64,000 nucleotides of DNA from JACMNW01 sp963708425 (GCA_963708425.1 OY970206.1:3100001-3164000), one strand, 5' to 3'. Numbered from the stretch's first letter, positions 20,460 through 29,615 are shown. Numbers and translations are program-made. The notes: generated by a model not told the origin, from the sequence alone.

Positions 20460-23049
20460 TCTTTTTCGCCTTCGGATAAAAGCGGCTGTCGATCAGGTGG
20501 TGCTTGCCGGCGTCGACGCGGTTGGTGATCAGCCATTTGCAGACATGGCAGAACTCGCCGTCTTCTTCGTTGCCCGAAGATGTGCGCATCTTGCAGGTGC
20601 CAGCGGGCCGATAGATCAGCCCGCTCCACTGTGCGCCGCCCTCAAAGGCACCCAGCAGGCGGGACGACTGGCAAGGCGGCTTGAAATCCGGAATGTCGCG
20701 GGGAAAGTCAGCTTCTTTGTTGGTGATCTTGGTGGCATTCGGCTTGTCCACGTCCGAATTCAGCGGCTTGTTGCTTGAGGTCAGCTCGGCCATCACCTTG
20801 GGCTCGATGATTGACTGCACCCCACCTGTCGTAAACCGGCGCGGTACAAAGACTATGCTGCCAGCGGGAAAATTCGGTGGAACGCCGAATGGCATAGTGC
20901 TGTTCAAAACAATCTTGCCCGCCGCCGCGTCAATGCTTTCAACCACCAGTCCAGTCAGGTGATCGGCATCGGCGACCGACAGCGGAAGCTGTTTTGCGTC
21001 GGGCGTGATGACGATGCGGCGCAAATGTGCTTCTTCGCCCGACGTCTTGATCGCATCCCAAGCCGACGCCTCGGCGGCAGCAACAGTGACGGTGATCTTG
21101 CCGCCGTTCACTTGCGTTGGCGCCGTCATCCTTGACGACAGCTTGATCCGTGGCAACGTCATCCATTTGAACTTGGCCGGGTCGATATCGCGGCTGTTGT
21201 TGGCGATGTATTGCGGGTCTTTGAAGACGGCCTCCAGCGACGCGATATTGTCATGACGATCAAAGAAATTGGGCACTGCATCAGCAGGGTTAAGCCGCTC
21301 GCTGGCGAAATTCGGCGGCTCCGGGAAATCCTCGTATTCGTCGCCCAGATTGAACGAATGTCCGAATTCATGTGCAATGGTGTTGATCGCGCCCGTAAGG
21401 TTAGGTGCGATGTCTGCCGGCACATCGCGACGCATCACCTTTATGTTGGCGTTGGCGTTGGCGACAGAGCTTGCCGCCAGCACCGTGTCGCGGTTGATGG
21501 TGTTGGCGGTGACGGTGCTGTCGTTGATGTTGGTTCCGCCATGCATATGCTCGTTCGAGATGATGGCGATCAGGCCGCGGCTGCGCTTGAACGTGCCGTC
21601 CGGCACCCATTCGGTTCCCAAGGGCTGGTTCGGTGGGGCTTTAAGGCGCAAGCCGCGTAGAAAATCCATGAAGACCGACGCCGTACTTGCGTCTCCCGTC
21701 AGCATCCGCTCGGGTGCATGCTTGCGCGGGTCAAAGCTGATGGAGCGGGCCGGACTGTTCATCTTGTAGAACTCGTAGGCCCGGCGCACGAACACCTTCA
21801 GGGCATCGCTGCCGTTATCGACTGCGGGCGTCGGGATCGCGGGCGCGCTGGATGACGCACGGTCGGCGCGTCGCGCCCCCAGCATCAGCGCAAAGAAGGT
21901 GTCGCGGGTTTCCAGATAACCCAGCGAATGGCTGTTTTTCCACGCAGCAGTCAGGGCGTCATCGACTCTCGCGGCGACAAAGTCGTTCAGGCCTTGTCCG
22001 TTCCACAGCGCGACCAGATCGGCCTTGCTGCGCGCCTCGCCGCGTTTTGGCAGGCCGACACGCTCGACCAATTCGCTGACTTTGTAAGTCGACGTTTCGT
22101 CCGAGACCTGCCGTTCATACGGGATCGGGCTGCCCTTGCTCAACTGGGGCACTTCGGTGTCGGTGACCTGAAAACCGCAGGTCAGCGCCTTGTCACGCGA
22201 CGGCGTGAAGGCCTTGAAGACATTGAACGAGTCCGCCAGCATCCCGTAGGGTTGGTGCCTCGGCTTGGAAAACAGCTCGTCAGTGGCCTGCGTGACTAGC
22301 TGATCAAACTTTGCCTCCTCGGCGGCGGTAAAGCCCTCCGCCAGAAACAGGATGTTGTGCCGCTCGGCCGCATTGGCGACATCACTCGCGCGTACCGGGA
22401 CTAGGATGTTGCGCGTCTGGGCATAGTCGACCACCGACACCGCGACCGTTCCGTTGATGCCAAGGAATGACCCGTTCAGTGTTTTATTGCCCGCAGCCAC
22501 GCCCCGCAGCCGCCCGGCATTGTCGGTGTTATTGACGACAAATGTCGCCGCATCGCTGGAGGTCAAAGTGACGAAGCCATGGCCCGTGATATCGCCAACG
22601 CGGTCAGTGCCGATTGCCGCATCGTCGCTGAACATTGCATAGATCGATGGCTGAGTATTAGCGAACTGCGCGTCCAGCGGGCAGGTGACACTCTGATCGC
22701 CGAACCACCACGCCAGTATGTTGTCATGCACCTGGATGCGGATCACCAGATAGTCGTCCCTGTCGGCGGTGTTGTGGTGCAAGATGACCAGATTGGTTCC
22801 CAGCGCCGTCGCGGTGATGGTTCGGGCAGCGAAGTCAATGTTTACAAAGGACTGAAGCCTGCTACCTGTGGCGCTGTGGGGGGCCAGAAACTGCGCCGTC
22901 CACTCGCCCGGCGTATCAAGCGGCGACAGCGTTGAAAGCCCATTCACTCCAGCTAGATACTCAAAAATGCGAAAAGGGATGCTCTTGGCAGTTGCGTTGT
23001 TCAACGCAAGATGAATGTCCCGATGCGGAAACATATGCAAAATAGCCAT
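20452..23049 (-). CDS. M64-type zinc metallopeptidase A (865 aa)
   Basis: First gene of the five-gene operon. Start chosen at the ATG at 23049, preceded by AGGA at 6 bp; the longer frame would need a TTG. Residues 230-285 (HNILFLAEGFTAAEEAKFDQ, then FNVFKAFTPS) match the start of the M64 (IgA-peptidase-like) catalytic domain. The zinc motif HEFGH is at about 560-564, followed by SFNLGDEYED. The end (PAGTCKMRT, FCHVCKWLI) matches the usual M64 C-terminus. About 225 extra N-terminal residues include an Ig-like stretch. M64 proteins are normally secreted and about half this size; here no signal peptide is present. It may process the partner proteins or act on an outside target. Confidence 0.85.
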   Translation of the reverse strand: MAILHMFPHRDIHLALNNATAKSIPFRIFEYLAGVNGLSTLSPLDTPGEWTAQFLAPHSATGSRLQSFVNIDFAARTITATALGTNLVILHHNTADRDDYLVIRIQVHDNILAWWFGDQSVTCPLDAQFANTQPSIYAMFSDDAAIGTDRVGDITGHGFVTLTSSDAATFVVNNTDNAGRLRGVAAGNKTLNGSFLGINGTVAVSVVDYAQTRNILVPVRASDVANAAERHNILFLAEGFTAAEEAKFDQLVTQATDELFSKPRHQPYGMLADSFNVFKAFTPSRDKALTCGFQVTDTEVPQLSKGSPIPYERQVSDETSTYKVSELVERVGLPKRGEARSKADLVALWNGQGLNDFVAARVDDALTAAWKNSHSLGYLETRDTFFALMLGARRADRASSSAPAIPTPAVDNGSDALKVFVRRAYEFYKMNSPARSISFDPRKHAPERMLTGDASTASVFMDFLRGLRLKAPPNQPLGTEWVPDGTFKRSRGLIAIISNEHMHGGTNINDSTVTANTINRDTVLAASSVANANANIKVMRRDVPADIAPNLTGAINTIAHEFGHSFNLGDEYEDFPEPPNFASERLNPADAVPNFFDRHDNIASLEAVFKDPQYIANNSRDIDPAKFKWMTLPRIKLSSRMTAPTQVNGGKITVTVAAAEASAWDAIKTSGEEAHLRRIVITPDAKQLPLSVADADHLTGLVVESIDAAAGKIVLNSTMPFGVPPNFPAGSIVFVPRRFTTGGVQSIIEPKVMAELTSSNKPLNSDVDKPNATKITNKEADFPRDIPDFKPPCQSSRLLGAFEGGAQWSGLIYRPAGTCKMRTSSGNEEDGEFCHVCKWLITNRVDAGKHHLIDSRFYPKAKKNE

Positions 23050-23429
23050 AACAAATCCTAGTCCCAAATGTGAAGCGGAACGTCAGAAATATAAAATGTC
23101 TAGCTTGTCGAGTCTAACATCTGCACACGATTCGCGAGAAACGAAAACTGACCTACCCGTCTAGGTTGGCAGATTTCGTCCGAAGCGACCGGGTTATACC
23201 GGTGTCGCACGTGCGCATAGTCAGCAATCTGCGGCGCGATGCAGACACTCGGCGCTGAGGTCGTGCTGCGATGCAACTATCCCATTACCGGTCATTTGCC
23301 ACCGATACTTACTGCGGTGCAACTCCCTCAAACTCGCCATTCGTCGTCGGCGTAACGTCTTGGGCCGCTGAAAGTCACCATCCGTCGACTAAGGGCAGTT
23401 AGACCTCCAAGCAAGTCTACCGTCACCCG
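23050..23429. other. Gene-free stretch upstream of the large operon
   Basis: No coding region or RNA gene is recognised. The promoter of the five-gene operon should lie here. An AT-rich patch at 23086-23097 (TATATTT-like on the minus strand) is 35-50 bp upstream of the start, but no convincing -35 box can be paired with it. No regulator-like inverted repeat was found. Confidence 0.5.
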
Positions 23430-23990
23430 ATGAATGCGGGGCTCCGGGCTGGCCGCCAGAGTCGACGCTTCGGACCGCTTCGAGAACCATGTTAAGCGGC
23501 GAAGTCGCGTCGCGCTTTACCCGGTTGAAACCGCGCGAACGGATGACGTCGCTGATACGCTTCTCGCTGGCCAGCGCGCCGAGTGCCAAGCCCATCTCTT
23601 GCGCCAGCGACGTCAGCACGCAGATCATTGTCGTTGCAGAGTAGTAGATGCGGCCGATCGGACTAGGGTTATCCTCCAGCGCGTCACTCGCAGCGGGTTC
23701 GACGACCATCCATGATCCGCCCGGCTTCAACGACTTGCGAAAATGCGCGGTGGCGGCAGGCCAATTCCCATCTCTTGCAGGCAATCAAAGCAGGTGACAA
23801 GGTCGTCGTCCTCGCTCGCGAAGTCCTGCGCCCGTCCCACTTCGAACTGCGTTTTCTTGACCCCATGGGCCTGTGCATGTGCCGTTGCTGAGGCTATCGA
23901 ACCTAGGCGGAAGTTGTAGCCCTGAAATGCCGACGCCCGTTGCAAGAGAGGACCAGCCCCGGACGAACACATGGATATGCGGTAACCGCC
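23430..23990 (-). pseudogene. Class I SAM-dependent methyltransferase remnant
   Basis: Two frames on the minus strand carry the pieces of one methyltransferase C-terminal half: FQGYNFRLGSIASATAHAQA, then FEVGRAQDFASEDDDLVTCF and DCLQEMG (Rossmann beta4 region), then LKPGGSWMVVEPAASDALED and GRIYYSATTMICVLTSLAQE. The order is right, but a frameshift near 23750 and a missing N-terminus make it non-functional. The winged-helix N-terminal part normal for this family is absent. Confidence 0.75.
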
Positions 23991-24194
23991 CGCGCATCAG
24001 GGCTTGCCCACTGCCGTCCCGGACCGCGTCCCTACCGATAGGTGCTCAATCGAAGAAACCGACCGATAAATTCGCGTCAGACCCATCGCCGTGCAGATTG
24101 CTGTTGCAAAACGACATCAGAGCGCTTGTCACCAACTCCACCTTCCGCGTCTGTTGGTGATCGGAGAGTCAAGCCACGCGACACATTTGATTAT

Positions 24195-24275
24195 GAGGTT
24201 CTCCATGGAGCACTCAACCTAGGTTCGCGGTCAGATTGATTGTCGGCCCGAGAGAAGGGAAGCGGGATTGGCAAG
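24195..24275 (+). pseudogene. IS66-type tnpA 5' fragment, inverted copy
   Basis: GAGGTTCTCCATGGAGC, followed by GTCAGATTGAT and GTCGG, matches the 5' end of the tnpA remnant at 5632, but on the opposite strand. An early stop (TAG five codons after the ATG) and small deletions show decay. With the copy at 5300-5632 it forms a degraded inverted pair around the five-gene operon. Confidence 0.7.
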
Positions 24276-24286
24276 AGGCCCATAGC

Positions 24287-24426
24287 CATGCTCGCGGCGC
24301 AGCTCGGCCACCGGCACACCGCCTTCGGCCTGCCGCGAGATCGCGATGATCTGCGCCTCAGTGTATCTGCTCGTTTTCATTCAGAATCTCCTCGTCCATC
24401 TTGCCGAGAAAATTCTACTTAGGCAG
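24287..24426 (-). pseudogene. IS3-family orfA 5' fragment with element end, copy 2
   Basis: ATG at 24380 starts MKTSRYTEAQIIAISRQAEG, followed by GVPVAELRREHG, then homology stops. Sequence from the element end GGGGCTGCCTAAGTAG through this point is nearly the same as 5757-5910 and in the same orientation. Here the codon that is a stop in copy 1 still reads serine. The element end forms the last codons and stop of the neighbouring transporter gene. Confidence 0.8.
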
Positions 24427-25983
24427 CCCCTTGCTTGCGGCGGGGATTGCCCATTCAGCAGGGCCAGCCGCGGGTTCGGTTTGCTTGGAGGCTGCCGCGG
24501 CAGGCACTTCATCATCCTCGCTGTGAGTCTTTGGCATAACCAGCGCCACACCTGACATCAGGCAGGCGACAGCTGCAAATATCCAGCCTGTCATCTGTTC
24601 GTCGAGCAAGATGATGCTCCAGATGATCCCGCCGCCAGTGGTGGCATAGCCAACTTGGCTGGCAAAGACAGCACCCGTGGTGCGGATTGCGACGATCAAA
24701 AGAACCATGCTTGTCGAGCTCAGCGCTGCCACCAGAAAAAAGGCCCAGCCATGGCCATTGATGATCTCGTTGACAGGAATATAAGCGCCGCTGAAGATGG
24801 TGAGGGGAGCGACGATCAGCGCCGAGGCGACTGCGATGCCGGTTGTGGTGCCAATGGCATCGTCGCCAGAGGGTGGCATCGCCGCGATCATCAGGCTTTC
24901 GATGGCGTAGTACAAAGGCACCAGAAGGGCGGCCAATATCCACAGCCAGTTGCCCCCGCCAGCGGCATCGGAGCCTGGCAGCATAACCAAAAGCACGCTG
25001 GCCAGACCCAGGCTCAGGCCGATGAAACGCTTGAGGTTCGGCGCCTCCAGCCCGATCACTGCAGCCACGACGAAGACGATGAAACTTTCCACCGCCAGAA
25101 CTATCGAGATAACCATCGCCGAGACATTTTCAGCAATCCAGAACAGCGTTAGCTGCGGCAAGGTGCCGCCGATCAGGCCAATCAAGGCATAGCGCATCAG
25201 CGCGGCGCGGCTGCGGCCCGGATAGCGCCCGGTCACCACGGAGACGCCGATCATGATCATGGCGCTGAAGCTGAGCGTCCAGAAGACGATCCCGAAAGGG
25301 TTCAACTCGTCCATCATCACGATGCGCGACAAGGACGGGATCAGCCCCCAGAGCGCACCGATCAACAGCAGCAGGAACCCGCCCTTCATCAGGCTGATCG
25401 TCTTGCGCAGGCGTTGTTCCCGAAGGTAGACCTCGGAGGCCATGCCGACGAAGACCCGACTGAGGTTGCCCAACGCATCGTCGCGGCGGGAAATATCGTC
25501 AAGGCCAAGCCGGGAAGGATCAAACCCGCGCGCCTCTACCATGCGCGAGGCCGCAGCGAGCCGGTCGACCTGATGAAGATATTCCAGTTCCTGGTCGCGC
25601 AGGTGCTTGCGCTCAAGGCCAGCATTCAGGCGGGCGCGCAATAGAACGACGTCAAAGGATTTGGTCAAGAAGTCCTCTGCACCAAGTTCGATGGCCTTGA
25701 CGACATCATCCATTTCCTCAAGCGACGAAATCACAATCGTGGGGATATCGCGCAGGGTCGGGTCGGCTTTCATCGCCTGCAGCACCTCAAAGCCATCCAT
25801 ACCGGGCATGACAATATCGAGTAGCACCATGTCGATGCCGCCCTGCGCCAGCCGGGCAAGGGCGGTCACACCATCTGCGGCTTCTTCGACATCATGGCCA
25901 AGGTTCTTGACCGCCAAAGTCATCTTCATGCGAATTGGACGATGGTCATCGACCACAAGCACTGTTCCGCGAAACTTCGTCAT
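24415..25983 (-). CDS. Response-regulator receiver domain fused to a DMT (EamA) transporter
   Basis: Start set at 25983, where AAGGGGGG precedes the ATG; an ATG 18 bp upstream is also possible. Residues 1-120 form a receiver domain with acidic pair D12-D13, phospho-acceptor D56 in LLDIVMPGMDGF and K108 in FLTKSFD (the usual Pro after Lys is Ser). A helical linker (to about 195) leads to ten hydrophobic segments (about 195-490) with the layout of EamA/DMT exporters. The fusion suggests phosphorylation-gated transport or membrane signalling, which is inference. It lies 28 bp after the hybrid kinase gene, its likely partner. The last residues (LPK, stop) come from the end of an IS3 fragment, so the natural C-terminal tail may be lost, though all ten helices are present. 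Confidence 0.85.
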   Translation of the reverse strand: MTKFRGTVLVVDDHRPIRMKMTLAVKNLGHDVEEAADGVTALARLAQGGIDMVLLDIVMPGMDGFEVLQAMKADPTLRDIPTIVISSLEEMDDVVKAIELGAEDFLTKSFDVVLLRARLNAGLERKHLRDQELEYLHQVDRLAAASRMVEARGFDPSRLGLDDISRRDDALGNLSRVFVGMASEVYLREQRLRKTISLMKGGFLLLLIGALWGLIPSLSRIVMMDELNPFGIVFWTLSFSAMIMIGVSVVTGRYPGRSRAALMRYALIGLIGGTLPQLTLFWIAENVSAMVISIVLAVESFIVFVVAAVIGLEAPNLKRFIGLSLGLASVLLVMLPGSDAAGGGNWLWILAALLVPLYYAIESLMIAAMPPSGDDAIGTTTGIAVASALIVAPLTIFSGAYIPVNEIINGHGWAFFLVAALSSTSMVLLIVAIRTTGAVFASQVGYATTGGGIIWSIILLDEQMTGWIFAAVACLMSGVALVMPKTHSEDDEVPAAAASKQTEPAAGPAEWAIPAASKGLPK

Positions 25984-26011
25984 CTCCGCCCCCCTTGCCA
26001 TCGCTGCCCGC

Positions 26012-28783
26012 TTAAGCGGACACTATGTTCTTTAATCCCATTTCAGCCTTTTGATATTCATGCGCGGCCTCCAGCACCTTGTTCGCTGCGGCCCCCACTT
26101 CTGACGCACGGCCCATCGCCTCGATCTCGCGGCAAAGGTGGGCCAAGGTCCGCGCGCCGAAATCGGTAGCACTACCCTTAAGCGTATGGGCGGCGCGGCG
26201 AAGGGCTTCGGCATCGTTCGCCTCGACCGCGCGGTGTAGCCGTTTGACCAGCTCTGGGCCTTCGTCGAGGAAACTCTGCACCAGTTCTTTCAGCGCCGCG
26301 CGGTCGCCGCCGATCACCTCCAGAAGCTGATCCAGTGCCTTGGGGTCCAGTTCGCTTGGCGTTTCAGACATCGGTTCCTCCGTCTTTTCGGGTGTGGCAC
26401 CGAGGCAAAACTGCATGGCGCGCACCAGCACATCAACCTTGATGGGCTTGCTGACATACTCGCTCATCCCAACCGCGATAAACCGTTCGCGGTCCCCTTC
26501 CATCGCATTGGCGGTCACCGCGATGATCTTGGGGCGCTTATTTTCAGGGTAGGTTGCGATGATCCGGCGCGTCGCCTCGACGCCGTCCATCTCGGGCATT
26601 TCAATGTCCATCAGGATAAGGTCATAAGGCTGACGCTCCATCGCCTCCAGCACCTCAAGCCCATTGGCGGCGACATCGGCACGGTAGCCAAGCCGCTTGA
26701 GGATGGCGCGGCCAAGCTTCTGGTTGGTGGGATGGTCATCGGCCAGCAGAATGCGGGCGGGCAATTGGGCGGCAAATTGATCGTCAAACTGCGGCTTTTC
26801 CAGGCGTCGGTGCGGCAAGACCCGCGTGGGTTCGCCCAAGGTGATGGTCAAAAGCGCGTTGAGCAGGGCCGAAGGCTTGATCGGCTTGGCCAGAACATCG
26901 GCAAAGCCAACTGCCTTCAGCGCCTCTCCATCGTGATCGCCTGCATGGCCCAAAGAGCTAAGCAGGATCAACGGCATCGGCTTGGCGTCGCCTAGATCGC
27001 GGATGGCATGGGCAAGGCCGACGCCATCCATATCGGGCATGTGCATGTCAAGAATGGCGATGTCGAACTTCTGCCCTTCCCGCAGCAGCGCCAGCGCCTC
27101 TGCAGGGCCAGCAGCCGAGGTCGGCGTGATCGACCAGATTTCGCATTGTCGCGCGAGGATCTGGCGGTTGGTGGCATTGTCATCCACAATCAACAGCCGC
27201 ATGCCTTCAAGATCAGGCCGGGCCTGATTGATGCGCACCGCACGAATGTTTTCGGCCACGGGTGCCTTGAGCGTGAAGGTGAATTCCGAGCCCTTGCCAA
27301 GCTCACTCGTCAGCCCAATTTCGCCGCCCATAAGGGTCACCAGCCGCTGACTGATGGCAAGGCCAAGCCCAGTGCCGCCAAAGCGCCGTGTGGTTGAGGC
27401 ATCAGCTTGGGTAAAGGATTGGAACAGCTTATCAATCCGGTCGGGCGGAATGCCGATGCCAGTATCGCGAACCGTCATGCGCAAGGTGCAACTCTCGGCA
27501 TTACTTGCCTCATCACCTTCGCGCGCCACCGTCAGGATGACTTCGCCTTTTTCGGTGAACTTGATCGCGTTGTTCAGCAGGTTAAGCAGAATCTGCCGCA
27601 GCCGCGTCGGGTCAGAGATGATCCGCTGCGGCACGTTGGTTTCAATCACATAAGCCAGATCAAGGCCCTTCTTGCCCGCCGTCATCGCGACCAGATCAAG
27701 GGCGGCTTCGATGCATTCCCGCAGATCAAACGCGACGCGTTCAAGATCCAGCTTGCCCGCCTCGACTTTCGAAAAATCCAGAATGTCGTTGAGGATTGTC
27801 AGCAGGCTTTCGGCACTGTCGTTGATGGTGCGGGCGTAATCGGCCTGTTCGGGTGGCAGGTCGGTATCCAGAAGCAGGTTGCTCATCCCGATGATGCCGT
27901 TCATCGGCGTGCGGATCTCATGGCTCATGCTGGCCAGAAACTGGCTCTTGGCGGTGGTGGCCCGCATCGCCTCATCGCGCGCTTCGGCAAGGCTCGTGAC
28001 CAGTTCCCGCTGTTTTTCCGCAAGCGCCTCGCGTTCCAGCAAGCTATCGCGGAACAGGCCAATGGTCCGGCTCATCGCACCAATTTCATCGCGACCGACG
28101 TCGGGGATGGGTGTGTCAAGGTTGCCGCCAGTGATCGCCGTCATTGCCTCCATCACCCGGCGCAGGGGTTTGGTGATCGTCCCGATGACGAACAGCGTCA
28201 GGAACAGCCCGCCAATCGCCGCCAGCACCGAAATCTGCGTCGCACGCGCAACCGCCGACGTTGCGGAATCGAGCGCATCTTGCCCTGTTGCGACTGCCTG
28301 CGCCTCCAGCCGGTCGACCAGCGAGGTCAGTTCGGCATCAACCTTGAGGATATGCAACTGGCCCTGCGCAACCAGAGAATTGCCAAGAACCCGCTGGTCC
28401 TGACTGTAGGCATCCACAGCGAGGAAGGCCTGCTCCCGCAGGGCTGCCACTTCGCTTTTGATCAGCGCGACGCTGTCGGGGGCAATCGGTTCCAGCGCCT
28501 CAAGATCGGCCAACAGCGCATCATGAGCGGCATTTGCGTTGTTTTCCGACCGCATGAGCAAGCTTACGGCCAGATCGGAAAGCCAGTACTTGAATTCGCC
28601 AAACCGGGTGACGGCCGCATTGGCCATACGCAGCTCGCTGACCCTTACCACCTCTTGCGCGATGGCGTCGGCGTTCCGCGAAAGGCGCTGCGCAAGATAG
28701 GCGTTAGACCCGATCAGAACCGCCAGCAGGACAGCGGCAAGAAACGCCAGACGCACAAAAATGGACGCTCGCCCCAGCACCAT
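26012..28783 (-). CDS. Hybrid sensor histidine kinase with two receivers and Hpt
   Basis: A 923-aa inner-membrane kinase. Membrane helices at about 8-28 and 184-204 enclose a helical periplasmic sensor; HAMP follows (about 205-260). HisKA has H288 in SMSHEIRTPMNG; the ATPase domain shows the N box (NLLNNAIKF, about 401-409), DTGIGIP (440) and GGTGLGLAIS (469). Receiver 1 has D579 (AILDMHMPDMDG), receiver 2 D726 (ILMDIEMPEMDG), and the Hpt domain H866 (HTLKGSA). All residues for a full phosphorelay are present. It lies between a secreted DUF3365 protein gene (34 bp upstream) and the receiver-transporter fusion gene (28 bp downstream), so these three probably form one sensory pathway. Confidence 0.93.
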   Translation of the reverse strand: MVLGRASIFVRLAFLAAVLLAVLIGSNAYLAQRLSRNADAIAQEVVRVSELRMANAAVTRFGEFKYWLSDLAVSLLMRSENNANAAHDALLADLEALEPIAPDSVALIKSEVAALREQAFLAVDAYSQDQRVLGNSLVAQGQLHILKVDAELTSLVDRLEAQAVATGQDALDSATSAVARATQISVLAAIGGLFLTLFVIGTITKPLRRVMEAMTAITGGNLDTPIPDVGRDEIGAMSRTIGLFRDSLLEREALAEKQRELVTSLAEARDEAMRATTAKSQFLASMSHEIRTPMNGIIGMSNLLLDTDLPPEQADYARTINDSAESLLTILNDILDFSKVEAGKLDLERVAFDLRECIEAALDLVAMTAGKKGLDLAYVIETNVPQRIISDPTRLRQILLNLLNNAIKFTEKGEVILTVAREGDEASNAESCTLRMTVRDTGIGIPPDRIDKLFQSFTQADASTTRRFGGTGLGLAISQRLVTLMGGEIGLTSELGKGSEFTFTLKAPVAENIRAVRINQARPDLEGMRLLIVDDNATNRQILARQCEIWSITPTSAAGPAEALALLREGQKFDIAILDMHMPDMDGVGLAHAIRDLGDAKPMPLILLSSLGHAGDHDGEALKAVGFADVLAKPIKPSALLNALLTITLGEPTRVLPHRRLEKPQFDDQFAAQLPARILLADDHPTNQKLGRAILKRLGYRADVAANGLEVLEAMERQPYDLILMDIEMPEMDGVEATRRIIATYPENKRPKIIAVTANAMEGDRERFIAVGMSEYVSKPIKVDVLVRAMQFCLGATPEKTEEPMSETPSELDPKALDQLLEVIGGDRAALKELVQSFLDEGPELVKRLHRAVEANDAEALRRAAHTLKGSATDFGARTLAHLCREIEAMGRASEVGAAANKVLEAAHEYQKAEMGLKNIVSA

Positions 28784-28817
28784 TGCTACCTCTGATCCAT
28801 CGGCGCCACGCCAGACC

Positions 28818-29570
28818 CTACCGGAACAGCTTAATGCTGATCACACCACCCAGATCGCCCAAGGCACCGCCTTCTTTGGGGTAGCCCGTGATGTCCACCT
28901 CGCCAGCTGGCGAGCCATGGCAGGACAGGCAGCCTTCGCCATAATATTCAGGCACCATAACGCGGAAAGCCGGGCGACCTTCGGCCTCTGTAAGGCTGGA
29001 GTACACCTCGCCTGTCTGCCAATCCGGCGACAGCAGGTTCTCGGTGATGACTTTGGTTTCCCATTCATCCGGCCGGGACTTGCGGTTGCGCACCAGATTG
29101 ACCGGCGCCGTTACCTTGATCTGAGCAAGGTCACCAACCTTGTCGCCGAAAGCTTCGGTCACCAACCTTCCGAACACCGCCGGCACGAAGCCCTTGAAGG
29201 CTACGCCTTCACGGTTGATCGAACCGGCATTGGCGTCCATCACCTCGGTGATCGAGGCCATCATCGCCCCAACCAACTCTGTCTCGCGCGCATCCAGATT
29301 ATCGCTCAAGGGCGGGTTTCCGGTCTTGGCCAGATAAGCCTCGGTCGCACGGACCAGAACCGCTGTCCCGGACAGCCCTTTGTCGCCGATGGCCGGATCA
29401 TTGATCAGCGCTTGTTCAGCCCCGATCACGGCACGGGCCGATTGCAGCAAGACCGCCAGCCGCAAGGCAAGGTCCAGATCTGCGTCATCGCTTTGCTGGG
29501 CGTTGCCGAGGGAACTTGTGAAAATACCGGCGGCCATCGTCAGCGCCAAAACAGCCTGTTTCCAAAACAT
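28818..29570 (-). CDS. Secreted DUF3365 (Tll0287-like) protein with CxxCH haem motif
   Basis: 250 aa. A signal peptide (residues 1-24, cut likely after GNA) directs it to the periplasm. The body matches the Tll0287-like/DUF3365 sensor fold, and CLSCH (C214, C217, H218) would bind one c-type haem covalently. Family members are PAS-like redox or gas sensors, free or fused to kinases. Here the gene precedes a hybrid kinase gene, so it may be a detached input module that reports a redox or ligand state. The kinase itself has a different periplasmic region, so contact between the two is inference. Confidence 0.85.
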   Translation of the reverse strand: MFWKQAVLALTMAAGIFTSSLGNAQQSDDADLDLALRLAVLLQSARAVIGAEQALINDPAIGDKGLSGTAVLVRATEAYLAKTGNPPLSDNLDARETELVGAMMASITEVMDANAGSINREGVAFKGFVPAVFGRLVTEAFGDKVGDLAQIKVTAPVNLVRNRKSRPDEWETKVITENLLSPDWQTGEVYSSLTEAEGRPAFRVMVPEYYGEGCLSCHGSPAGEVDITGYPKEGGALGDLGGVISIKLFR

Positions 29571-29615
29571 TTATCAAATACCCCCACAGACTTAAATAAC
29601 GTCACCCGGCACGCC

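Noticed and set aside
6134..23049. The giant operon as a phage, type VI secretion or contractile injection cluster.
   Set aside because: No sheath, tube, baseplate, ATPase, terminase or capsid-like proteins are visible; only large unknown proteins and one peptidase.
27407..28795. A 462-codon plus-strand open frame.
   Set aside because: Antisense to the hybrid kinase gene, whose motifs are all on the minus strand.
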